From the NCBI GenBank assembly GCA_963976875.1, contig CAXBML010000005.1:62001-126000 (forward strand): a stretch of 64,000 bases of DNA, read 5' to 3'. The notes beneath the pieces were generated by a model that ran no database searches, had not been told where the DNA came from, and was given only the letters and a program-made list of their open reading frames with translations. Source of the stretch: Berkiella_A sp963976875. Its GTDB lineage: Bacteria; Pseudomonadota; Gammaproteobacteria; Berkiellales; Berkiellaceae. Position numbers and translations under genes: made by a program. This document shows positions 52,882-61,786 of the stretch, piece after piece. Numbering within the stretch: the first letter of the stretch is position 1; each line of letters starts with the position of its first letter.

Positions 52882-54603
52882 TTAATCTTTGGTAACACGA
52901 TTGATTTCTTCTAAGCTCGTAATGCCTGCTTTGGCTTTTAATAATCCAGAGCGTCTTAAGGTATTAATGCCATCCTTAATCATTTGTTCCTGAATATCCA
53001 TGGCGTTGCCACCTTCCATAATGATGCGACCAATCGCAGGTGTAATCGGCATGACTTCATAAAGTCCAATACGACCTTTATACCCGTTATTACAGTTATC
53101 ACAACCTACTGGCTCAAAAATACCAAAGTTGTCTGTTATATCCTCTTTTTTGAAGCCCAGCTCTAATAAAGCTTCTTCAGGCACTTCTACGGACATTTTA
53201 CAAGTAGCACAAAGTTTACGCGCTAGACGTTGGGCAATAATCAGCGTTACAGATGTTGCTAAATTAAAGGCGGGTACACCCATGTTAATTAAACGGGTTA
53301 ATGTTTCAGGCGCACTATTGGTATGTAAGGTTGACAAGACCATGTGTCCAGTTTGGGCGGCTTTAACCGCAATCTCAGCCGTTTCCAGATCTCGGATTTC
53401 CCCGACCATGACAATATCTGGATCTTGGCGCAAGAAAGAACGCAAAGCATCGGAAAAGACTAATCCTGCTTTTGGATTAATGTTGACCTGGTTAATGCCC
53501 TCTAAGTTGATCTCTACGGGATCTTCTGCGGTGGAAATATTAACCTCATCGGTATTTAATATATTTAATGCCGTATAAAGGGAAACGGTTTTACCACTAC
53601 CCGTTGGGCCCGTAACCAAAACCATGCCTTGGGGCTTATGGATGGCATCCAAGAAGTATTTTTTCTGCACTGCTTCATAACCTAAAGCATCAATCCCTAG
53701 TTTGGCACTGGAAGGATCTAAAATCCGCATAACAATTTTTTCGCCAAATAATGTAGGGCAAGTGCTTACCCGAAAATCAATAGCGCGATTTTTAGATATT
53801 TTCATTTTAAAGCGACCATCTTGCGGAATTCTTCTTTCTGAAATATCTAACCGTGACATCACTTTTAATCTTGCCGCTAGACGAGGGGCTAAATTTACCG
53901 GGGGGGTAGCAAATTCTGCTAAGATACCATCTTGACGTAAGCGGACTCTATAAGTTTTTTCGTAAGGTTCAAAATGTATATCCGAAGCCCCTTTGTTTAT
54001 GGCATCAAGTAATACTTTATTCACAAATCGAACAATAGGGGCATCATCAACCTCTGAGTCATTACTATTATTATCTTCTGATGCTTGTGGTTCATCAAAA
54101 CCTATATCGAGCGATTCTAAATCAGAATCATCTAAATCACCTAATGTGGAGGATTCTTGATCGGATAATATTTTTTCAATAACTTCAATTAGAGCTTGTT
54201 CGTCAACCAGCACGGGTTCTGTGCTGATTCCGGTATGAAACTTAATTTCGTCTAATGCTTGTAAATTAGTGGGATCAGATAAAGCAACAAATAGGCGATT
54301 ACCTCGTTTGAATAAAGGTAGTGCATGGTGTTGACGGATAAGCTTCTCATTTAGATGTTCTTTCGGTACAACTTCAGTATCTAGCACTGATAAATCAAAC
54401 AGCGGTTCACCAAACTCTTTGGATGCTGTTGTCGCAATGATTTCACTATCTAGCAGTTTGTTATCCACTAAGTAAGTGACAAAAGGTTGTTTCTTCTTCC
54501 GGCACGATTCTAGTGCCGCAACAGCGGTTTCCTTTGTTAGTAGTCCATCGTTGACAAGCTTTTTGGCTAATCCACTAATGGCGTTTAATTGTATTTCCGT
54601 CAT
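52882..54603 (-). CDS. pilB: Type IV pilus extension ATPase PilB
   Basis: This hexameric ATPase powers pilus extension. It is 573 aa: an N-terminal MshEN-like domain, Walker A GPTGSGKT at about 331-339, the Asp box and Walker B (RQDPDIVMVGEIRD), the His box (TGHMVLSTLHTN), and a tetracysteine zinc motif (CATC, CDNC). No pilT retraction gene is in the window. Confidence 0.96.
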   Translation of the reverse strand: MTEIQLNAISGLAKKLVNDGLLTKETAVAALESCRKKKQPFVTYLVDNKLLDSEIIATTASKEFGEPLFDLSVLDTEVVPKEHLNEKLIRQHHALPLFKRGNRLFVALSDPTNLQALDEIKFHTGISTEPVLVDEQALIEVIEKILSDQESSTLGDLDDSDLESLDIGFDEPQASEDNNSNDSEVDDAPIVRFVNKVLLDAINKGASDIHFEPYEKTYRVRLRQDGILAEFATPPVNLAPRLAARLKVMSRLDISERRIPQDGRFKMKISKNRAIDFRVSTCPTLFGEKIVMRILDPSSAKLGIDALGYEAVQKKYFLDAIHKPQGMVLVTGPTGSGKTVSLYTALNILNTDEVNISTAEDPVEINLEGINQVNINPKAGLVFSDALRSFLRQDPDIVMVGEIRDLETAEIAVKAAQTGHMVLSTLHTNSAPETLTRLINMGVPAFNLATSVTLIIAQRLARKLCATCKMSVEVPEEALLELGFKKEDITDNFGIFEPVGCDNCNNGYKGRIGLYEVMPITPAIGRIIMEGGNAMDIQEQMIKDGINTLRRSGLLKAKAGITSLEEINRVTKD

Positions 54604-54686
54604 AGGTCACTTAAATTACTAAATCCATTGTAGTCTTTGTATAATACTAGCTGAGGTAGTGGCAGAATAGTAGCAAATTGCTTATT

Positions 54687-55637
54687 TTACGGAGTTGAGA
54701 TGTGTGTGGTTTCTTTTCTTAAAAATAATCCAAAAATACAACCTAGGCAAATACCGGGTATCCACTGTGTTATTCTAAACAGCAAACTGGCGCTGAGGCC
54801 TATACTAAAATCTTGATAAATAACCTGGGTAATGGCAGCGAATAAACTCTCATTAATACCAATATTACCTGGGGTCACATACAATATCGAGCTAAGACTC
54901 ATCATACCGGCTAAAAAAATACAATGCGTAAAGGGGATTGTGTGATTGAGGGATTGGTAAATATAAAATAGTGAGGTAGAAATCAGAAGATGAATACCTA
55001 TAAAAATTAAAAAAGAGATACTTAATAATTCTGGGTGTAATAAATTTTGTTTAATATAGTTTAGTCTTTCATGGAGTGTGGGGAATTTTTCCTCAAAATT
55101 AAAATTTTTAGGGATTCGAACTAATAGACTTAATACAATAATAGATAACACGATGCTCGATAGAATAAAAAAATCATTTAGATTGATTATGCTTAAATTT
55201 GCCCACCACCAACCTATTACTGTAAATAAAGAACCTGTTATTAATGTGAATATCAAATATAAGCTCATGATACAAAAAAATAAACTGAGAGGCATTTGAT
55301 ATTTGTATTTTAAAAAGAAATATCGATATATCATGCCTGGTCGGTAAGGCAGTATTTGATTTAAAAGATTGGCAATGTAACTTAAACCGATACTGTCAAC
55401 TTTGCTGATTTTAATTGCGCGAAAGCTTAAAAAATAAAAAGCCATTCCCCCTAAACCGATGATAGGTATTTGTATAAGGGTGATCGCCAGTATTTCAAAC
55501 ATGCGAATATTTTGAAAACTTTGCTGTATTTCAATTTTGTGTTTGAAAAACAACCACCCAATTAATATAGCGATAATGCCGTATGTGACAGTCCGAATCA
55601 CGGCTTTAACTTTAGTCTTAAGCAGCATTTTGCTCAC
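54687..55637 (-). CDS. Flippase-like membrane protein (LPG-synthase TM family)
   Basis: This 316-aa inner-membrane protein has about eight hydrophobic segments and the LPG_synthase_TM/UPF0104 pattern: IANLLNQILPYRPGMIYRYFFLKYK near residue 100 and LSSILYVTPGNIGINESLFAAI near 260. The family includes lipid flippases and the membrane half of MprF. Its start overlaps the upstream glycosyltransferase. Context suggests handling of a polyprenyl-linked sugar for pilin modification, but this is inference. Confidence 0.75.
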   Translation of the reverse strand: MSKMLLKTKVKAVIRTVTYGIIAILIGWLFFKHKIEIQQSFQNIRMFEILAITLIQIPIIGLGGMAFYFLSFRAIKISKVDSIGLSYIANLLNQILPYRPGMIYRYFFLKYKYQMPLSLFFCIMSLYLIFTLITGSLFTVIGWWWANLSIINLNDFFILSSIVLSIIVLSLLVRIPKNFNFEEKFPTLHERLNYIKQNLLHPELLSISFLIFIGIHLLISTSLFYIYQSLNHTIPFTHCIFLAGMMSLSSILYVTPGNIGINESLFAAITQVIYQDFSIGLSASLLFRITQWIPGICLGCIFGLFLRKETTHISTP

Positions 55638-56556
55638 TATTATTTTGACTATTATCCTGGTTCTGGGTACATGGCTTTTGGGGAGAAAAATTGCTGCGTT
55701 GATACATTAGCGCTGTGATTTGCTCTGAGACTAGCCCAATTAAAAATATAATGACTGAGGCTGATAGAAAAACAGCACTCATATTAGTAAACCGACCTTG
55801 TGTGCTAAAAGTGTAAGCATAGTTTAGAATGCCTGCTAAAAAATGTAAGGCGGCAAAGGGTAAAAAAACTTTAAAAGGTGAGTATAACGTAGTCATTTTA
55901 TAGATGATGAGCATAAATTTTAAGCCATCTGAAAATAGGCGTAAATGGCTTTTGCCTTTTCTGGGATTAACCGTTATTTTTTCGTAACCTACCGCATATC
56001 CACTTCTAAAAAAGGCCATGGTGATAGTGGATGGGTAAGAAAAGCCATTCGGCAGCAAGTGTAAAAACTCCATAAATAATTCACGTTTTACAATTCTAAA
56101 GCCAGAGGTTAAGTCTAAAATAGGTTGCCGGACAATAATTGAGGCGATATAATTGTAAAAACGATTGCCAACCCAGCGGGAAAAATTTGCTTGAGAGGAC
56201 TTTTCTCTGAAGCCTACCACCATATCAAAACCCTGATTAAATCTGGTGATTAATTTTTCGATATCTTCAACGCGATGTTGACCGTCACCATCCATAAAGA
56301 GAATATATTCTCTAGTGGCATGGCGAGCGCCTGTTTTAACAGAGCCACCATTTCCAATACTATAAGGGTGGGTGATAACTTTCACCTGTGCTTGTTCCGC
56401 TATTATTTTTGTATCATCGGTAGAGGCATCATTTACGACAATGATTTCAAACTGGGGGTATTGTGTTTTCAAATCCGTTAAGAAGCCAGATAAGCCTTCA
56501 GCTTCATTTTTAGCGGGGATGACCACGCTAATTTTGTTATAAATTGTTTCAGTTTT
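55618..56556 (-). CDS. Polyprenyl-phosphate-type family 2 glycosyltransferase
   Basis: This 312-aa protein has a GT-A catalytic domain (ISVVIPAKNEAEGL, VNDASTDDT, FMDGDGQHRVEDI, a DPM1-type DGDGQH metal motif, and SGFRIVKRELF) and two C-terminal membrane helices, the layout of dolichol/undecaprenyl-phosphate sugar synthases. ATG 56556 is chosen because AAGGG sits 8 bp before it and MKTETI precedes the domain; it overlaps the upstream gene by 8 bp. It likely charges undecaprenyl phosphate with a sugar. Confidence 0.85.
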   Translation of the reverse strand, partial: KTETIYNKISVVIPAKNEAEGLSGFLTDLKTQYPQFEIIVVNDASTDDTKIIAEQAQVKVITHPYSIGNGGSVKTGARHATREYILFMDGDGQHRVEDIEKLITRFNQGFDMVVGFREKSSQANFSRWVGNRFYNYIASIIVRQPILDLTSGFRIVKRELFMEFLHLLPNGFSYPSTITMAFFRSGYAVGYEKITVNPRKGKSHLRLFSDGLKFMLIIYKMTTLYSPFKVFLPFAALHFLAGILNYAYTFSTQGRFTNMSAVFLSASVIIFLIGLVSEQITALMYQRSNFSPQKPCTQNQDNSQNNSEQNAA

Positions 56557-58489
56557 CATAGGTAGGCCCTTGTGCTTCTGCATATAAGTCAAGTGCAGCT
56601 TTAAGTTGATCGATCTCTTGCCGAGGGGCATACTGAGTATAATATTTTTGATTTAATATTTGTACCGTTTGTTTTGCTGCATCAAAATCTTGTGTACGCA
56701 TTTCAATCTGTGCTTTGACAACCAGAGGTTGCATGCGTTTGGGGTAAGCTTCATAGGATTTTTGTAGTAAAATAATCGCATCTTTTGTATTGTTTTTTCG
56801 CATCTGTAACCCAGCTTCCAAGTGATATAGCACAGCTTGATATTTAGGATGATATTGTAATCTTGGGTTTTTATATGCGGCTTGTATTATTTGTAATGCA
56901 TTATTGGGACTAATACTATTGCATTTTTTTTCAAAAATATTAGTCACCAATTGATCCAATATTAAGATGCTATAAGGTGTAATGGGATATTGCTGTATAT
57001 TGGTTTTGGCTTCTTCGAAAATATCCTGCGGCAAGCCATTAGCATGACAATGAATTAAGACTTTATGTAATGCTATGCCACTATTTGTTGGCTGTAAAGC
57101 TTGAGCAATATTCAGCTGTGTAAATGCACTGCCATATAAGCCGTAATTTAAATACCAGTTGGCGACTTCAATGTGTACTCGAGGTGAGTTAGGGTGGAAT
57201 GCTAGGGTATTTTTTAGAAATAGTTCACTACTAGACCAACTGTGTACCCGCGACCAGGTCATGGAGATCAACACAGCAATATAAAGACAGCCTAAGACAG
57301 GATAAAACTTCTTTAATTTAATTTTGGGCGAATGGGCTAAAGTGACTAGAAAATAAGTGGGTACTAAAATCACACCGACGCTGGCCAAATAATTTCGATG
57401 TTCAAAAACCAACTCTAATGGGAAAATAGTGGATTCCAGTAAGTGGGATACAAAGAACCAAGCGCAGCCCAGAGCAGGGATAGGCCAGCGTTTTTTATAA
57501 CGAAACGCGAATACAAGTAAACCAACTAGTAGCGCTGAGCTCAATAGAACAGACAAATCGATGCGGTGATTTATGGGGAAATCATCATGATAAAGCCCCA
57601 TCTCAGATATTCTAGGGAAGAGAATTTGTTGCAGATAAAAGACCAATACATTTGCTTGTGTATATAGCCGTTCGAGTAGATTAAAAGGCTTGTCAGCATA
57701 TAGGCCCATAAATAGAGAGAAGTGATAATAAAAGTAACTGCTTCCAGCGACAGTCATTGTTAATAAGCTTATATAATAGCTACGTCTTAAACATTGATTT
57801 GTTTTTAAATGATGTCCCTTAAAATCTAAAACAAAATATTCTAGAATAAATAAATAAAAAGGTAGAAGTAGCGCTGTTTCTTTCGCGGCAACGGCTAAAA
57901 CACCATTGAATCCGCAAAGTAAAAAATACACCCAGGCCCGTTTATTTTGCCATTGTTTTAATCTGGCGTTTAAATAACAATTTATCGATAATAATACAAA
58001 TAGTTGGCACAGTATGGTCATACGTTGGACAGGATATAATACTGTGCTGACTTGTAAGGGATGGATAAGCCATATAACACTGGTGAATAAACATATGGTG
58101 AGTTTATATTTTTGTTGGGGTCGAATCAGGCTAAGAATCAAATAGACAAAATACCCAACAACAAATCCCATTATTGTATGTAGACCAACATTCACCGCTT
58201 TATAGCTAAAAGGCTCAGGACCAAAAGCCATATGATTTAATATAAAGCTAGCAATAGACAATGGTCGACCTAGAGGGCCTGTTTCATTTTGAAATGTGAG
58301 ACTAATAAATTTAGTAAAAGATACATTACTGACTTGAAGTGGGCCTATAGATTGCAGATCATCCAATAGATAGGGACCATATAACCCCTGCCAATATAGC
58401 GCAGCAACCATTATGCTTAATATAAGCATAATTAATAAAATAATTAAGGGGTGGCGATAATAATTTTTTTTAGGTTTGAGCATAGTCAT
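56549..58489 (-). CDS. GT-C-like membrane protein with TPR domain, putative pilin glycosyltransferase
   Basis: This 646-aa protein has about ten membrane segments in the first 400 residues, an acidic D43-D44 pair directly after the first segment (YLLDDLQS), as in GT-C glycosyltransferases that use lipid-phosphate sugars, and a C-terminal TPR region of about 200 residues, resembling eukaryotic TMTC proteins. It is the first gene after pilA and is followed by a GT2 and a flippase-like gene. Pilin-adjacent GT-C enzymes (for example TfpW in Pseudomonas) glycosylate pilin, so this role is proposed. The catalytic call is by layout and needs profile confirmation. Confidence 0.6.
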   Translation of the reverse strand: MTMLKPKKNYYRHPLIILLIMLILSIMVAALYWQGLYGPYLLDDLQSIGPLQVSNVSFTKFISLTFQNETGPLGRPLSIASFILNHMAFGPEPFSYKAVNVGLHTIMGFVVGYFVYLILSLIRPQQKYKLTICLFTSVIWLIHPLQVSTVLYPVQRMTILCQLFVLLSINCYLNARLKQWQNKRAWVYFLLCGFNGVLAVAAKETALLLPFYLFILEYFVLDFKGHHLKTNQCLRRSYYISLLTMTVAGSSYFYYHFSLFMGLYADKPFNLLERLYTQANVLVFYLQQILFPRISEMGLYHDDFPINHRIDLSVLLSSALLVGLLVFAFRYKKRWPIPALGCAWFFVSHLLESTIFPLELVFEHRNYLASVGVILVPTYFLVTLAHSPKIKLKKFYPVLGCLYIAVLISMTWSRVHSWSSSELFLKNTLAFHPNSPRVHIEVANWYLNYGLYGSAFTQLNIAQALQPTNSGIALHKVLIHCHANGLPQDIFEEAKTNIQQYPITPYSILILDQLVTNIFEKKCNSISPNNALQIIQAAYKNPRLQYHPKYQAVLYHLEAGLQMRKNNTKDAIILLQKSYEAYPKRMQPLVVKAQIEMRTQDFDAAKQTVQILNQKYYTQYAPRQEIDQLKAALDLYAEAQGPTYEN

Positions 58490-58497
58490 ATCAGATC

Positions 58498-58521
58498 AAA
58501 AAAGGGGGCACAGGCCCCCTT
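58498..58521 (-). terminator. Intrinsic terminator of pilA
   Basis: On the minus strand AAGGGGGC pairs with GCCCCCTT across a 4-base loop and is followed by a run of T (bases 58503-58498). It should stop most pilA transcripts, so the downstream GT-C gene would be expressed at a lower level by read-through or from its own promoter. Confidence 0.9.
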
Positions 58522-58540
58522 AAAGCTTAAAATTATATTA

Positions 58541-58963
58541 CTATCTACAAGAGGCTGGTGCAAACTGTGTTGCGCCTGTAGAAGTACATGTCCATGTGAC
58601 AGCACCTGTTCCAAATGTCGGTGTTAGTACGATTGAGAATGCAGCGCCTGTACCTAAAGCAGTTGAGTTACCAACAATAGTGACTACGCCACCTGCAGCA
58701 ACACCTAAACTTGTAACCAAGTTAGTAGCAACGTTAGTAACGCCAGCTGTTGCATTTGAGGTTGGGAACGCACCATTTGAAATTCTAAATTCAGATACGG
58801 CTGTTTTTGCATTAGCTGCAACATTGATGAGTTCCGATGTCCTAGCACGAACCATGTAGTCGTTATAGGCAGGAATCGCAATTGCTGCGAGAATACCAAT
58901 AATCGCAACAACGATCATCAACTCGATTAAGGTAAAACCCTTAGCTGCTTTTTTCATGTTCAT
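58541..58963 (-). CDS. pilA: Type IV major pilin PilA
   Basis: This 140-aa pilin has the class III leader MNMKKAAKG, cleaved before FTLIELMIVVAIIGILAAIA by PilD, with the essential glutamate at +5. The short globular domain is rich in alanine, threonine, serine and valine and ends in a small disulphide loop (CTSTG to SC). ATG 58963 follows GGAGAG by 5 bp; the longer frame from 58987 is not used. Its many Ser/Thr residues would be acceptors for a neighbouring glycosyltransferase. Expressed from a sigma-54 promoter. Confidence 0.95.
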   Translation of the reverse strand: MNMKKAAKGFTLIELMIVVAIIGILAAIAIPAYNDYMVRARTSELINVAANAKTAVSEFRISNGAFPTSNATAGVTNVATNLVTSLGVAAGGVVTIVGNSTALGTGAAFSIVLTPTFGTGAVTWTCTSTGATQFAPASCR

Positions 58964-59000
58964 TATTTCTCTCCAAAGAATTATCACTCATAGTGGTAAG

Positions 59001-59017
59001 AGCAGTATTCATGCCAA
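59001..59017 (-). promoter_or_regulatory. Sigma-54 promoter of pilA
   Basis: On the minus strand TTGGCATGAATACTGCT fits the consensus TGGCAC-n5-TTGC with GG and GC exactly 10 bp apart. It starts about 40 bp before the pilA start codon. Pilin genes of many gammaproteobacteria are driven by sigma-54 with PilR. Confidence 0.8.
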
Positions 59018-59123
59018 TTACTGATTTAATCAAATAAATAAGTAAAATCAGACAGTTATAGGTTATTTAGCTTCCTGCAAATGAGTGGTTATCATAATTT
59101 TTTGTACCAAATTGGTCATAAAC

Positions 59124-59138
59124 TGACAATTATTGTCA
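59124..59138. promoter_or_regulatory. Inverted repeat, candidate activator site for pilA
   Basis: TGACAAT-T-ATTGTCA is a perfect 7-1-7 palindrome about 110-120 bp upstream of the sigma-54 element, a usual distance for an enhancer-binding protein such as PilR, whose sites contain TGTC/GACA. The binding protein is inferred. Confidence 0.4.
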
Positions 59139-59346
59139 CTTTTAGTGCTGTACTATTAAGTTATATTTTATATGTCACAAGCGAATGTGTGCAATCCAAG
59201 CTTGATTGGTCGGCTAATGAAATCATCATACTCAAATTAGATTTGGAAGCTTAATATAATTGTAAATTGAGACAGTGGTTAATGTCATTACAGGTAGTTT
59301 TTAAGTAATACTTGAGCCAAGCTGTGGAGATCCGTATACTCCCCCC

Positions 59347-59387
59347 TGTCTCTAACGGCAGCGAGGTTTAGCCTGTCGAAAGAGACA
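59347..59387. repeat. REP-like hairpin in front of tRNA-Thr
   Basis: TGTCTCT (59347-59353) pairs with AGAGACA (59381-59387); the interior carries GCAGCGAGG and GCCTGTCG. It resembles the GC-richer palindromic elements common in bacterial intergenic regions. It stops 2 bp before the tRNA. Confidence 0.5.
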
Positions 59388-59389
59388 AT

Positions 59390-59462
<73 letters not shown>

Positions 59463-59467
59463 ATATT

Positions 59468-60370
59468 TTAATACTTCTTTTCTTCTTTTCTTGTCATGTT
59501 AAGTATGAAAGGCATAAGTGCCAACAGAAGAACCAGCAATGGAAAAGTTGCTGACAGGATTCGTGCATGGCTATGAGTATTGATTTCTGAAAGTAAAGAA
59601 TCGTGCAGTATGTCTTTTTTTATCGCAGTGATAAGCATTTCTAGATTTCGAGCTTGCTTTCTTAAAGTGCCCTGTAAGCCGTCATGTTCGCTCTCACCTT
59701 TTTTTAATGCGTTATTAGCATATCGAGTAAAAGTTTTTTCATAATTTTTTATATACAGCTTTAATTCAGCTTGTAAGCTTTGAGAATAACCATTCGTGGC
59801 AACCTCTTGAGATAGTTGTTTTAACTGAGTGTTAAATGTTTCAAGATGATTTTTTGATGGATGCAATATAAAATCTTTTTCGGATTTTCGTATATGTAGC
59901 AGCAAATTCATCGTATGTTGCTGTTGGTTCTCTGAGAATAGGTGCTCTAATTTATGTGCGGATAATCTAAGTTGTCCATATAACCCTTGCTCAGGCGTTG
60001 TACCTAAAGTGGACTGTAGTGCCACAATATCCTGAAACGTATTAAGATAGAGTTCCAGTTCGGTTTTTATGCTATTAATCTCTTGTGTCAAGTTCAAAGA
60101 GTCTTGCATTAATTGATGTAAGGCATCTAAATCTTGGGTAAGAAGCTGCGCACTAAATTTGTGACTGTCTATGTATGAGGGGTGATGGCGCAACAAAAAA
60201 TCTTTTTCATTACTACGCAGCACAAGGAAATCAGAATAAATTTTTTGACTGATATTTAAGGCCTCTTTGTGTTTATATGCATTTTGCTCAGAATATTTCA
60301 TATAATAAAAACTGGTTATTACAGCAATGCATATAAGGCAGATAAAAAATAAGGTTCTCTTGAGGGGCAT
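59468..60370 (-). CDS. Orphan periplasmic helical sensor-like protein (HBM type)
   Basis: This 300-aa protein has an N-terminal membrane helix, about 240 mainly helical periplasmic residues, and a second membrane helix near the C-terminus (ILSATFPLLVLLLALMPFIL), then only a few basic residues. Two related segments, RSNEKDFLLRH and RKSEKDFILHPS, match the paired EKDFxLR signature of helical bimodular (HBM) sensor domains of chemoreceptors and histidine kinases. The usual HAMP and output domains are missing, so it is either a truncated receptor or a stand-alone sensor. It lies directly behind the tRNA gene. Confidence 0.65.
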   Translation of the reverse strand: MPLKRTLFFICLICIAVITSFYYMKYSEQNAYKHKEALNISQKIYSDFLVLRSNEKDFLLRHHPSYIDSHKFSAQLLTQDLDALHQLMQDSLNLTQEINSIKTELELYLNTFQDIVALQSTLGTTPEQGLYGQLRLSAHKLEHLFSENQQQHTMNLLLHIRKSEKDFILHPSKNHLETFNTQLKQLSQEVATNGYSQSLQAELKLYIKNYEKTFTRYANNALKKGESEHDGLQGTLRKQARNLEMLITAIKKDILHDSLLSEINTHSHARILSATFPLLVLLLALMPFILNMTRKEEKKY

Positions 60371-60424
60371 TTTGTTAGCTATCTCATTGCTTATGTTGTT
60401 AACTTACACGGTGCGTATCATATC

Positions 60425-61636
60425 ATGAAAAAAATGATTATTATTTGTTTTATATTACTGGGCTCATTAATTAGCATTCCTATTCTGATGTTACCTTATT
60501 TAGCCGGCAAGCATCCTAATCGTGAGTCAAATAATGGTCTCAGTCATGATGCAAAAGTACTTGTGCAGCAAGCATTCCAAGATTTGGAATTTGAATGGGT
60601 TGATTACCATATGCATTTATTGGGCTTGGGTACAGAGCAAACCTATGCAAATGCAAAAATGCTGGATTGGCGGAATCCTTTTCAATTATATCGTTATAAA
60701 GTTTATTTGAAAGCAAGCGGCATTACCGGTGAGACATCAGCTAACCAGGAATATCTTAAGCGTTTAAATAAGCTAATTTCAGAGTTTCCTAAGCCAGGTA
60801 AAAGTTATTTGTTGGCTTTTGATAAATTTTACATGCCAAATGGTACCGTGAATGAGACAGAAACAGAGTTTTATGTTGCCAATGAATATCTAGAGCGGGT
60901 TATTCAAAATAATCCAGATCAATTTTTGCCCATTATTTCTGTGCATCCTTTTAGGCCAGATGCAATCGAACAATTAAAAAAATGGCACAAACAGGGGGCT
61001 AGATTCATAAAATGGCTGCCGAATGCCATGGGGATGGATCCATCAGATCCTAAGTTATTAGATTACTTTACCCAAGTAAAAGCATTAGATATGGTCATAT
61101 TGACACATACGGGTATAGAAATAGCGGTAGATTCTGCAGGGCATCAAGATTATGGCAACCCATTACGTTGGCGTACCGCATTAGATATGGGAGTCAAAGT
61201 TATTTTTGCCCACGTAGGGAGCTTGGGAGAGTGTGTTAATTTCGAAGCAAAAGGCCAGCCTAAAGTGCCATGTTTTCATTTAACTATTCAAATGATGTCT
61301 GAAGACAAATACCAAAACAATTTATTCGCCGATATTTCAGCAATTCTTTCAGTTAATCGTAAAACGGAGGTCGTGAGCACATTATTAAAACGCAAAGATT
61401 TACATCATAGATTGGTTTATGGCAGCGATTATCCGATCCCTGCGATCAATGCGATGGTTTCGACAAAATTATTAGCCAGTCGAGGATTTTTGAGTAAAGA
61501 AGAGGCAAAGTATTTAACTGAAATATATTACCAAAATCCTTTGTTATTTTATTTTGTCCTAAACCGAACGATTAAACATCCAGAAACAGGGGATAAATTC
61601 CCTGCAAGCTTGTTTTATATGAATTCTAGAATATAG
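60425..61636 (+). CDS. Amidohydrolase-family metal-dependent hydrolase
   Basis: This 403-aa protein has an N-terminal hydrophobic segment (membrane anchor or signal peptide) followed by a TIM-barrel amidohydrolase_2-type domain: VDYHMHLLGLG (metal HxH), KWLPNAMGM, LTHTGIE (metal histidine), FAHVG and YGSDYPIP (metal aspartate). All metal ligands look intact, so it should be an active hydrolase or decarboxylase in the periplasm or at the inner membrane. Substrate unknown. Divergent from the sensor-like gene with 54 bp between. Confidence 0.75.
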   Translation: MKKMIIICFILLGSLISIPILMLPYLAGKHPNRESNNGLSHDAKVLVQQAFQDLEFEWVDYHMHLLGLGTEQTYANAKMLDWRNPFQLYRYKVYLKASGITGETSANQEYLKRLNKLISEFPKPGKSYLLAFDKFYMPNGTVNETETEFYVANEYLERVIQNNPDQFLPIISVHPFRPDAIEQLKKWHKQGARFIKWLPNAMGMDPSDPKLLDYFTQVKALDMVILTHTGIEIAVDSAGHQDYGNPLRWRTALDMGVKVIFAHVGSLGECVNFEAKGQPKVPCFHLTIQMMSEDKYQNNLFADISAILSVNRKTEVVSTLLKRKDLHHRLVYGSDYPIPAINAMVSTKLLASRGFLSKEEAKYLTEIYYQNPLLFYFVLNRTIKHPETGDKFPASLFYMNSRI

Positions 61637-61716
61637 ATATTGTAAATAAACACAGACAGTTTGTCTCATTGCTCGAGATCAGACAGAGGATATTCAGCTA
61701 AAAATAGATAAGGCTA

Positions 61717-61746
61717 TTGACTTCTATCTCAGATCTAAATGATAAT
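61717..61746 (+). promoter_or_regulatory. Iron-regulated promoter
   Basis: TTGACT (61717-61722) and GATAAT (61741-61746) are separated by 18 bp, 41 bp before the start codon of the next gene. The -10 lies inside the Fur box. Confidence 0.65.
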
Positions 61747-61754
61747 CATTATCA
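61740..61754. promoter_or_regulatory. Fur box
   Basis: TGATAAT-C-ATTATCA is a perfect 7-1-7 inverted repeat matching the Fur consensus core, and a further CATTATT extends it. It overlaps the -10 region, so iron-loaded Fur should repress the gene. Confidence 0.85.
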
Positions 61755-61786
61755 TTATTTGCATGTTACATAGGACGGAGACAAAT

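Larger units (their letters stand above)
59018..59389. other. Intergenic stretch upstream of pilA
   Basis: Holds an inverted repeat (59124-59138), a REP-like hairpin (59347-59387) and otherwise AT-rich sequence with no supported gene. It should contain the activator sites for pilA and the promoter of the tRNA gene. Confidence 0.5.

Noticed and set aside
56557..56631. Longer start of the GT2 protein
   Set aside because: The extra residues overlap the upstream gene, while a good ribosome binding site precedes ATG 56556.
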